Assembly (NCBI GenBank): GCA_934636065.1
Contig: CAKTZW010000060.1
Coordinates: forward strand, 1-8,593
Origin: an uncultured Labedella sp.
GTDB taxonomy: Bacteria; Actinomycetota; Actinomycetes; Actinomycetales; Microbacteriaceae
Direction of reading: 5' to 3'
Length of the DNA stretch: 8,593 nucleotides
In this document: piece after piece, positions 1 to 6,541 of the stretch
Numbering within the stretch: the first letter of the stretch is position 1
How the letters are laid out: every line of letters begins with the position of its first letter
Made by a program: the position numbers and the translations under genes
Notes under the pieces: model-generated
Databases searched by the model: none
What the model was told of the DNA's origin: nothing
Seen by the model: the letters and a program-made list of their open reading frames with translations, nothing else

Positions 1-243
1 GCACGGCGGTGGCGGTTCGGACCGACATGGATGCGGCGGTGCTGAGGCGTCTGGCTCGGCGCGAGCGGGACGGGCGCGTATCACGGCAAGCGCTCGTTCG
101 ACACGTTCACCCACGAGAAGGCGGTGCTCCGGAAGCCGCTCGCCCCCGACACCATCGGCCTCGTCTATCCGCCCTTCACCGCCCGGCGCGAGGGCCTCAT
201 CCGACGGGTGATCGCACGCACGGGCGCGGGGACCCGCGCGTGA
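1..243 (+). pseudogene. C-terminal fragment of an aldehyde dehydrogenase, frame interrupted
   Basis: In the frame that ends at the TGA at 241-243, the translation from base 46 contains GASGTGAYHGKRSFDTFTHEKAV, followed shortly by a YPPF segment. This matches the extreme C-terminus of class 3-type aldehyde dehydrogenases (NAD(P)-dependent oxidation of aldehydes), where a GxSGxGxYHGxxSFxxFxHxK block sits just after the conserved PFGG. Upstream, the same frame meets TGA at 43-45. PFGG is not seen in any frame, and two extra codons (Trp-Leu) appear before GASG. The gene is therefore either broken here (frameshift, rearrangement or pseudogene) or affected by a sequence or assembly error at the window edge; the rest lies outside the window. 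The family call is fairly secure, the pseudogene status much less so. The final TGA overlaps the GTG start of mazG. Confidence 0.55.
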
Positions 244-920
244 CCGCGCAGCCGACGCTTCCCGAGCTCGCCCGACTGGCGGCGGCGATGGAGGACGTGC
301 TCGATCGGTGCGTCTGGAGCCGGACGATGACGCACGAGTCGCTCCTCACCTACCTCATCGAGGAGAGCTACGAACTCGTCGACGCCGTCGAATCCGGGGT
401 CCCCGCGCACATCCGCGAGGAGCTCGCCGACGTCCTCCTGCAGGTGGTGTTCCATTCGGCGATCGCGGCCCGCGACGCGGGCGAGGGATTCGGTCTCGAG
501 GACGTCGCCCGCGACGCCGCCGACAAGATGATCCGGCGCCACCCGCACGTCTTCGCCGGCGTCGACGCCCCGACGATCGAGGACGTGCTCCGGGTCTGGA
601 GCGCCGCGAAGGCCGAGGAGAAGGCCGAGCGCGAGAGCGTCATGGACGGGCTCCCGTCGGCGCTCCCCGCCCTCGCTCTCGCGGCGAAGACCGTTGGTCG
701 CCTCGACCGGTCGGGGCTCGAGGTCGAGCTCCCCGCGATCGGCGCCGTGCCCGAGGACGAGGACGAACTCGGTCGCGTCCTGCTCGCGCTCGCGGCGGGA
801 GCGGCCCGATCGGGTCTCGATCCCGAACGTGCGTTGCGTCGAGCGACGGCGCGACTGCAGTCCGACGCGCGCGAGGCCGAGGGATCCGCCCGGCCACCGG
901 CGGTTCCGCCGGGCGCCTAG
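240..920 (+). CDS. mazG: MazG family nucleoside triphosphate pyrophosphohydrolase
   Basis: Predicted cytosolic house-cleaning enzyme that hydrolyses (d)NTPs, including aberrant ones, to the monophosphate and pyrophosphate. The 226-residue product has one clear MazG domain at about residues 8-125. It shows the DRCxW...THESL entry motif, the EExYE metal-site helix (Glu41, Glu42, Glu45), REELADVLLQVVFH with Glu61 and Asp64, and the KMIRRHPHVF and AEEK segments typical of the family. The C-terminal half (about 139-215) resembles the second MazG repeat of the E. coli type, but the metal-binding Asp of its ELGD motif is Arg (ELGRVLL, around residue 179), and the product is shorter than the roughly 260 residues of the E. 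coli protein. The GTG start at 240 overlaps the preceding TGA, which suggests translational coupling. An in-frame upstream extension to base 9 lacks family similarity and was not used. Confidence 0.9.
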   Translation: MTAQPTLPELARLAAAMEDVLDRCVWSRTMTHESLLTYLIEESYELVDAVESGVPAHIREELADVLLQVVFHSAIAARDAGEGFGLEDVARDAADKMIRRHPHVFAGVDAPTIEDVLRVWSAAKAEEKAERESVMDGLPSALPALALAAKTVGRLDRSGLEVELPAIGAVPEDEDELGRVLLALAAGAARSGLDPERALRRATARLQSDAREAEGSARPPAVPPGA

Positions 921-937
921 GGTTCGTGCGCCCGGCG
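907..937. terminator. Inverted repeat in the mazG/permease convergent junction, candidate bidirectional terminator
   Basis: Bases 907-916 (CGCCGGGCGC) are perfectly complementary to 928-937 (GCGCCCGGCG), giving a 10-bp GC stem with an 11-base loop. It spans the mazG stop codon and lies about 20 bases beyond the permease stop on the other strand. An alternative 8-bp pairing, 887-894 with 908-915, competes for the same bases. No T-tract follows on either strand, so intrinsic termination is plausible but unproven. Confidence 0.4.
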
Positions 938-957
938 CCGTCGGGGCCTCCGCCGCC

Positions 958-2034
958 TCAGGCGATCCGCTGGCCGCGCGGGAGTCGCGTCGCCGGGGTG
1001 CGCGTGCGCGCGATGCCCCACACCAGCAGCCCGGCGGCGAGGACGACGTGCGCCGCGAGACCGACGAACCAGGAGGGCGTGGTCGAGTTCCACGTCTCCT
1101 CGGCGGTGTCGTAGTCGCTGGAGTAGCCCGAGCTGTAGTCCTCGCACTCGTCGTACACCACGTCCGTCTCCGGCGGGATCTGTGCACCGCGGACGAAGAC
1201 GGCGAACTGGCTGAAGAGGTCGGCCGGGTATCCGTCGGCGTCGAAGTCGCCGGAGCCCGCATCGGCGAGCACGACGTACGGATTGGCGGCGAGGAACCCC
1301 CACACGAGATCGAAGCGGGGAGCCGAGTACGTGTACGTCTCCGGTGGCAGGCAGACGGGCTCGTCGTCCGATTGCTCGTCGGGCATCATGCCGAGATCGA
1401 TGGAGATCGTCGTCGAGCGGACCTCGGTCTGGATCGCGGCGCCGCCGAGCCCGAAGGCGATGAGGGTGCCGATCGAGAGGGCTGCGACGACGAGGTAGGT
1501 GGCCGCGACGGAGAAGAGCGGCCGATTGATGATCGCGGAGAGGCCGACGCCGATCGCCGAGACGACGGCGAGCTCGACGATCAGGACGGCGAGGGAAGCG
1601 AGGGCCGTGCGCGCCGAGACCTGGCCGAGCGCGAAGCAGGACAGCAGGAACGGGAGCGAGATCACGAGGAACGCGAGCGACGTGATCCACGACGCGACGA
1701 ACTTGCCGACGACGATCTGGGTCGTCGAGACGAGGGTGACCTGCGTCGTCGCGAGCGTCCCGGCGTCGCGATCGCCGTTGACGGCCGCCCCGCTCAGCGC
1801 GGGCGCCAGGAGGGTGCCCAGCAGGAGGACGAAGTAGACGATGGTGGAGAACAGGAAGCCGCCGCTGTCGCCGCCCGACTCGCCCATCGCGGTGTCCGTC
1901 CACCACGCGAGCGCCGTGACGACCGCCACGAGCAGGGCGAAGAGCCCGAGGAGCACGTAGACCGCGACTCCGCGGACGCGCTGGGCGAGCTCGAGAGCGA
2001 CGATGGTGCGCACGCCGCGCAGGAACGGGATCAT
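958..2034 (-). CDS. ABC-2 type transporter permease
   Basis: Integral membrane subunit, 358 residues, predicted to pair with the ATPase encoded just upstream. Hydrophobic stretches suggest about six membrane segments: roughly residues 24-44, 60-82, 113-134, 143-168, 173-197 and 321-341. The cytosolic segment NGDRDAGTLATTQVTLVSTTQIVVGKF (from about residue 86) is characteristic of ABC-2 permeases. Between the fifth and sixth segments lies an acidic, Tyr- and Ser-rich stretch of about 120 residues (198-320), probably outside the membrane. It contains Cys228 and Cys297 and a DFDADG motif at 263-268. The ATG overlaps the ATPase stop as ATGA, and a GGAGGAG ribosome site (2039-2045, minus strand) lies 4 bases before it, inside the ATPase 3' end. 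The substrate is unknown; export or membrane-stress roles are only guesses from the family. Confidence 0.85.
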   Translation of the reverse strand: MIPFLRGVRTIVALELAQRVRGVAVYVLLGLFALLVAVVTALAWWTDTAMGESGGDSGGFLFSTIVYFVLLLGTLLAPALSGAAVNGDRDAGTLATTQVTLVSTTQIVVGKFVASWITSLAFLVISLPFLLSCFALGQVSARTALASLAVLIVELAVVSAIGVGLSAIINRPLFSVAATYLVVAALSIGTLIAFGLGGAAIQTEVRSTTISIDLGMMPDEQSDDEPVCLPPETYTYSAPRFDLVWGFLAANPYVVLADAGSGDFDADGYPADLFSQFAVFVRGAQIPPETDVVYDECEDYSSGYSSDYDTAEETWNSTTPSWFVGLAAHVVLAAGLLVWGIARTRTPATRLPRGQRIA

Positions 2035-3041
2035 CGGTCTCCTCCGGGGGTGGCCCGGCCGGCGGCGGGGTCGGTCGTGCGCGCGTCGGTGAGTCCCTGC
2101 AGGGTCCGTTCGAAGTCCCCGACGGCGGGGGCGAACGCCGTGATGCGCACGCCGCGCCGCACGAGTTCGGCGAGCAGACCCGCCGCGGCCTCGTCCGTCG
2201 TCAGCGGCACGACGACGGCGTCACCGATGGGCGAGATCGATGCGGGCGGGACACCGAGGTCGGCGAGGGCGACCGCGAGCGGCGCGGGATCGATGGCCCG
2301 GATCCGCCAGGGTCTCGAGGTCGTCGCGGCGCGGGCGAGCCGCTCGGCGCTCACCGTCGCACCGCCCTCCACGAAGACGGCGTCGTCGGCGAGCTCCTCG
2401 AGCTCGGACAGCACGTGGCTGGACACGAGGACGGTCCGGCCCTCTCGGGCCAGGCCCCGCACGAGCTCGCGGAGCGCGACGCGCGCCGCGGGATCGAGGC
2501 CCGAGGCGGGCTCGTCGAGCAGCAGCACGGCCGGGTCATGGACGAGCGCGCGGGCGAGCGACAACCGCTGCTTCTGACCGCGCGACAACGACCTCGTCTG
2601 CTTCTCCGCGAGAGCATCGAGCGACACGAGGGAGACGAGCGCCCTGGCCCGGTCGGCCGCCTGCTCGCGCGACATGCCGTAGAGCCGCCCGGTGGTCTCG
2701 AGCGCGCGACGGACGGTGAGGGCATTCCACGAACCGAGGACGTCGGGCATCCAGCCGGTGACCCGTCGCACCTCGCCGGGGGAGCGCACGGGGTCGTGGC
2801 CCGCGACGCTGATGGTCCCGGCGTCGGGAGCGAGCAGGGTGGCGAGCATGAGCAGCAACGTCGTCTTCCCGGCGCCGTTCGGCCCGATGAGGGCCGTGAC
2901 CCGGCCGGGCCGGGCCTCGAAGCTCATGTCTCGCACGGCATGCACGTTCCCGAAGGACCGCCTCAAGCCGTTCACGACGATGCCGGCCGTCGGGGCCGGC
3001 GCCGGAGCGGGCGGTGCCGTCGTCTGGGGCGAATCGGTCAC
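2031..3041 (-). CDS. ABC transporter ATP-binding protein
   Basis: Nucleotide-binding subunit of a predicted exporter, 336 residues from the chosen GTG. Visible motifs are Walker A GPNGAGKT (residues 53-60), Q-loop region GWMPD (96-100, with Asp where Gln is usual), signature LSRGQ (152-156), Walker B LLLDEP (173-178, catalytic Glu177), D-loop SGLD and switch His209 (SSH). A Pro/Ala-rich N-terminal tail of about 18 residues precedes the domain. A C-terminal region of about 90 residues (245-336) resembles the accessory domain of drug and ABC-2 exporter ATPases. I chose GTG at 3041 because GGAGG (3050-3054, minus strand) lies 8 bases before it. An in-frame ATG at 3056 overlaps that ribosome site, and a longer form from 3155 would run into the hisS promoter. 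The gene overlaps the permease by 4 bases, indicating one transcript. Confidence 0.9.
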   Translation of the reverse strand: MTDSPQTTAPPAPAPAPTAGIVVNGLRRSFGNVHAVRDMSFEARPGRVTALIGPNGAGKTTLLLMLATLLAPDAGTISVAGHDPVRSPGEVRRVTGWMPDVLGSWNALTVRRALETTGRLYGMSREQAADRARALVSLVSLDALAEKQTRSLSRGQKQRLSLARALVHDPAVLLLDEPASGLDPAARVALRELVRGLAREGRTVLVSSHVLSELEELADDAVFVEGGATVSAERLARAATTSRPWRIRAIDPAPLAVALADLGVPPASISPIGDAVVVPLTTDEAAAGLLAELVRRGVRITAFAPAVGDFERTLQGLTDARTTDPAAGRATPGGDR

Positions 3042-3049
3042 GTCTCGAA

Positions 3050-3054
3050 CCTCC
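3050..3054 (-). promoter_or_regulatory. Ribosome binding site that decides the ATPase start
   Basis: GGAGG on the minus strand, 8 bases before GTG at 3041. It falls inside the codons of the competing ATG at 3056, so the GTG is preferred. Confidence 0.6.
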
Positions 3055-3085
3055 ATCGGCGCCGGCCGGGAGTGGCGCCCGTCGA

Positions 3086-3091
3086 AGCGTA
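3086..3091 (-). promoter_or_regulatory. Possible -10 box for the ABC exporter operon
   Basis: TACGCT on the minus strand fits the TAnnnT pattern and would start transcription about 35-40 bases before the ATPase GTG. No convincing -35 box is visible. The 100-base region 3042-3141 has to hold promoters for both this operon and the divergent hisS. Confidence 0.3.
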
Positions 3092-3129
3092 GCGCGAGCC
3101 GGGAGACGGGGCCCGTCGATCGTGCATGG

Positions 3130-3135
3130 CACAAT
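3130..3135 (+). promoter_or_regulatory. -10 box of a predicted leaderless hisS transcript
   Basis: CACAAT ends 6 bases before the hisS ATG at 3142, which puts the expected start point (about 7 bases after the box) on the A of the ATG. No Shine-Dalgarno sequence precedes the gene, which agrees with leaderless translation, common in actinobacteria. No clear -35 box is seen. Confidence 0.5.
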
Positions 3136-3141
3136 CGGGTC

Positions 3142-4479
3142 ATGGCTTCACCCATCTCCCCGCCGCGCGGAATGCGCGATTTCCTCCCGGCCGAGAAGGC
3201 GCGACGGGAGGCGGCGCTCGCGACGATCCGTCGTGTGTACCGCAGCCACGGCTTCGACGAGATCGAGACGCCCGTCGTCGAGGATCACGACCGGCTCCAC
3301 TCGGGACTCGGCGGGGACAACGAGAAGCTCGCGTACTCCATCCTCAAGCGGGGGCTCGACGCCGACGCCCTGCGCGCGGCGGCCGAGCACGGGGGAGCGT
3401 CCTCGCTCGCCGACCTCGGGCTGCGCTTCGACCTCACCGTCCCGCTCGCGCGCTTCTACGCGAGCCACCGGGCGGAGCTCGGGCCGGTCTTCCGCTCGCT
3501 GCAGGTCGCGCCGGTGTGGCGGGCCGAGCGGCCCCAGAAGGGGCGGTACCGCCAGTTCGTCCAGTGCGACATCGACATCATCGGAGAGCCCGGTCCGCTC
3601 GCCGAGGTCGAGTTGCTGTCCGCGACGGCAGCGGCGCTGCGCGCCCTCGGCATCGACGGCTTCCGCATCCGCGTCAACGACCGGCGACTGCTCGTCGGCA
3701 TGCTCGCGGGCTTCGGATTCGGCGCTGAGGAGCAGGCCGCGGTCCTCATCAGCGTGGACAAGCTCGACAAGATCGGGCACGACGGCGTGATCGCGGAGCT
3801 CCGCGGCCGCGGCGCGACGGAGGCGGCTGTCGACGCCCTCGAGTCGTTCTTCCAGCGCCCACGCACGATGGAGTTCGTGCCCTTCGGCGTGCGGCAGATC
3901 CTGCGGGAGCTCCCGGAGGGCGCGGACCGCTCCGTCGTCGAGGAGCTCGCGGGGATCGGCCTGGCGGCGACGGCGCAGTCGCGCGTCGACGCCCCGCCGC
4001 CGGGGGACCCGCAGTTCGCCCGCGACCTCGTCGTGTTCGACCCGTTCCTCGTCCGCGGGATGGGCTACTACACGGGTCCGATCTTCGAGATCGAGCACCC
4101 CGACTTCGGCTACTCACTCGGCGGAGGGGGCCGTTACGACGGGATGATCGGGCGCTTCCTCGGCCAGGAGGTTCCGGCGACGGGGTTCTCGATCGGCTTC
4201 GAGCGCATCGTCGACATCGTCTCGTCCGTCGAGGCGAACCGCGACGACGCCGTCGTGCTCGTGCACGACGCGGACGCCGACCCGGGACTGCTCCTGCGGC
4301 TTAAGTCGGAGCTCGTGGCGGGCGGAGCGCCCCGCGTGCGGCTCGAGCGACGCGTCAAGAACCTCAAGGCCCTGCTCGATCGGGTGGCCGCGGACGGGTT
4401 CGGCCGCTTCGCCACCGTTCCACGGGACGCGCACGACGGCGTGAGCGCGGCGGAGCTCGAGTTCCGGACGCTCGCGTGA
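3142..4479 (+). CDS. hisS: Histidine--tRNA ligase
   Basis: Cytosolic class II aminoacyl-tRNA synthetase charging tRNA-His with histidine; 445 residues, close to the family norm of about 420-450. The N-terminus SPPRGMRDFLP (6-16) is typical. Motif 2 with its loop is at about 117-148 (FRSLQVAPVWRAERPQKGRY then QFVQCDIDIIG). The histidine-binding block LVRGMGYYTGPIFE is at 303-316, with Arg305 as the expected catalytic arginine. A GGGGRYDGMIG block follows at 327-337 and motif 3, GFSIGFERI, at 348-356. A compact C-terminal anticodon-binding region covers about 365-445. The QCD and YYTG wording resembles the archaeal/eukaryote-like HisRS lineage more than the E. coli type. Start: the ATG at 3142 begins the conserved N-terminus and follows a -10-like box; longer in-frame forms would cross the divergent ATPase gene. 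HisZ is a less likely alternative, because a full anticodon-binding region and intact motif 2 are present. Confidence 0.93.
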   Translation: MASPISPPRGMRDFLPAEKARREAALATIRRVYRSHGFDEIETPVVEDHDRLHSGLGGDNEKLAYSILKRGLDADALRAAAEHGGASSLADLGLRFDLTVPLARFYASHRAELGPVFRSLQVAPVWRAERPQKGRYRQFVQCDIDIIGEPGPLAEVELLSATAAALRALGIDGFRIRVNDRRLLVGMLAGFGFGAEEQAAVLISVDKLDKIGHDGVIAELRGRGATEAAVDALESFFQRPRTMEFVPFGVRQILRELPEGADRSVVEELAGIGLAATAQSRVDAPPPGDPQFARDLVVFDPFLVRGMGYYTGPIFEIEHPDFGYSLGGGGRYDGMIGRFLGQEVPATGFSIGFERIVDIVSSVEANRDDAVVLVHDADADPGLLLRLKSELVAGGAPRVRLERRVKNLKALLDRVAADGFGRFATVPRDAHDGVSAAELEFRTLA

Positions 4480-4521
4480 ACAGCTGCTGAACGCGTGCGG
4501 GGAGGGCCGGGAGGCCATCGC

Positions 4522-4527
4522 TAGACT
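4522..4527 (+). promoter_or_regulatory. -10 box of the eno promoter
   Basis: TAGACT matches the TAnnnT pattern of actinobacterial housekeeping promoters, and the same hexamer recurs upstream of the NADH dehydrogenase gene. It predicts a start near 4534, giving a leader of about 47 bases. No clear -35 box is visible in the GC-rich sequence before it. Confidence 0.5.
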
Positions 4528-4529
4528 GA

Positions 4530-5861
<1,332 letters not shown>

Positions 5862-5877
5862 CCGACCCCGCGTCATC

Positions 5878-5909
5878 GGACTCCCTCGATCGCTCGATCG
5901 GGGGAGTCC
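5878..5909 (+). terminator. Terminator-like hairpin after eno
   Basis: Bases 5878-5891 pair with 5896-5909 in a 14-bp stem (GGACTCCC opposite GGGAGTCC at the base; one G-U pair) around the 4-base loop GCTC. It starts 16 bases after the eno stop. It is followed by GTCGTTT, only a short T-run, as is common in high-GC genomes. Confidence 0.75.
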
Positions 5910-5930
5910 GTCGTTTCGGGCACCGCAGCG

Positions 5931-5950
5931 GTCGACGGCACGCCGTCGGC
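5931..5950 (+). other. Second small hairpin in the eno/divIC spacer
   Basis: CGACGG (5933-5938) and CCGTCG (5943-5948) pair around CACG, extended by a G-U and a G-C pair to 5931/5950. It lies between the eno terminator hairpin and the tandem repeats, and its 3' side runs into the first repeat. Role unknown. Confidence 0.4.
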
Positions 5951-5999
5951 TCGGACCCAGTACAGGGCTCGGACCAGCACCGGGCTCGGACCAGCACAG
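5948..5999 (+). repeat. Three tandem 17-18 base repeats before the septum gene
   Basis: Three head-to-tail copies occur at 5948-5965 (18 bases, slightly diverged), 5966-5982 and 5983-5999 (17 bases each). The shared core is GGCTCGGACCAGCAC, with GGCTCGGACCCAGTAC in the first copy. The last copy ends just before the ATGGAGGAG that carries the ribosome site. They may be regulator sites or simple slippage products; the sequence alone does not decide. Confidence 0.75.
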
Positions 6000-6002
6000 G
6001 AT

Positions 6003-6009
6003 GGAGGAG
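6003..6009 (+). promoter_or_regulatory. Ribosome binding site that decides the septum-gene start
   Basis: GGAGGAG lies 3 bases before GTG at 6013 and inside the codons of the competing ATG at 6001. The spacing is short, but the permease gene in this window uses a very similar GGAGGAG at 4 bases. Confidence 0.5.
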
Positions 6010-6012
6010 AAC

Positions 6013-6483
6013 GTGCCCAGCACCTCGAGGGAGCCGCGCGTCCCCGTCCGCTCGTCGCCCGGAGCCGCGTGGCTCCGTGGCATCCGGTTCTCCGGGTTCT
6101 CACTCCTCATGATGGGGCTGCTCGTCCTCGGGGTCGTCGTGCTGGCCCCCAACATCAAGGCCTTCGTCGAACAGCGTCAGCAGATCGCCGACTTGAGCTC
6201 GCAGCTCGCCGACGACACGGCGACGGTCGAGCGGCTGACGTCGGAGCGCGAGCGCTGGGACGACTCGACGTTCGTCATGACGCAGGCTCGCGAGCGCTTC
6301 TTCTACGTCAAGCCCGGGGAGGTCAGCTTCCTCGTCATCAACGACCTCGACGCCGCCGTCCTCGCGGACGTCGACGAGCCCGTGAGCGACGAGCTCACGA
6401 CGACGGACGTCGACTGGACGGAATCCCTCCTCGCCTCGCTGCTCACGGCCGCGTACGCCGACGAGGTGACCGCTCCCGAGTGA
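6013..6483 (+). CDS. Septum formation initiator family protein (FtsB/DivIC-like)
   Basis: Small single-pass membrane protein of 156 residues. It has a basic N-terminal cytosolic tail (1-26), one hydrophobic helix (about 27-47, FSGFSLLMMGLLVLGVVVL), a predicted coiled coil (about 50-83, EQRQQIADLSSQLADDTATVERL), and the family motif around ARERFFYVKPGE (92-103). An acidic C-terminal tail follows. FtsB/DivIC proteins join FtsL and FtsQ/DivIB in the divisome at mid-cell; the role here is inferred from family and from the conserved actinobacterial order eno - divIC-like - DUF501. GTG at 6013 is preferred for its GGAGGAG; ATG at 6001 would add four residues. The gene is separated from eno by a strong hairpin and three tandem repeats, so it probably has separate transcriptional input, although no clear -10 box was found. 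Confidence 0.88.
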   Translation: MPSTSREPRVPVRSSPGAAWLRGIRFSGFSLLMMGLLVLGVVVLAPNIKAFVEQRQQIADLSSQLADDTATVERLTSERERWDDSTFVMTQARERFFYVKPGEVSFLVINDLDAAVLADVDEPVSDELTTTDVDWTESLLASLLTAAYADEVTAPE

Positions 6484-6521
6484 CCGGTCGACCGGGCGAC
6501 CGGTCGACCGGGCGACCGGCG
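6482..6521 (+). repeat. Five tandem 8-base units between the septum gene and DUF501
   Basis: Consecutive units read GACCGGTC, GACCGGGC, GACCGGTC, GACCGGGC and GACCGGCG, so the array is also 2.5 copies of a 16-base repeat. It starts within the TGA stop of the septum gene and ends 9 bases before the -10 box of the next gene, so it occupies that promoter's -35 region. Confidence 0.85.
6484..6511 (+). terminator. 12-bp hairpin with GCGA loop, candidate terminator of the septum gene
   Basis: CCGGTCGACCGG occurs at 6484-6495 and 6500-6511. Because the 12-mer is its own reverse complement, the two copies pair perfectly around GCGA, a GNRA-type tetraloop. It begins directly after the stop codon. There is no T-run, so it could act as a terminator, an mRNA 3'-end stabiliser or a DNA structure. 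Confidence 0.5.
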
Positions 6522-6529
6522 TCCTGCGG

Positions 6530-6535
6530 GATAAT
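6530..6535 (+). promoter_or_regulatory. -10 box of a predicted leaderless DUF501 transcript
   Basis: GATAAT ends 6 bases before the ATG at 6542, so the expected transcription start falls on the A of the start codon. No Shine-Dalgarno sequence is present. The geometry is the same as at hisS. Confidence 0.6.
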
Positions 6536-6541
6536 CGACCA

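Noticed and set aside
9..239. In-frame N-terminal extension of mazG to a GTG at base 9
   Set aside because: The extra 77 residues are Arg/His/Pro-rich shadow translation of the aldehyde dehydrogenase fragment. MazG similarity begins just after base 240, where a GTG overlaps the upstream stop.
694..2577. Long plus-strand open frame opposite the ABC exporter genes
   Set aside because: The product is low-complexity Arg/Asp/Glu-rich, with no domain. It is antisense to two genes with full family motifs and is explained by GC bias.
3042..3155. Longer ATPase start at 3155 or at the ATG at 3056
   Set aside because: The 3155 start would overlap the hisS start and promoter. The 3056 ATG lies over the GGAGG that is well spaced for GTG 3041.
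3148..4098. Minus-strand open frame inside hisS
   Set aside because: Shadow of hisS codons; its translation is dominated by Arg, Asp, Glu and Val without domain features.
6482..6521. CRISPR-like array
   Set aside because: The units are 8 bases without spacers, so it is a simple tandem repeat.
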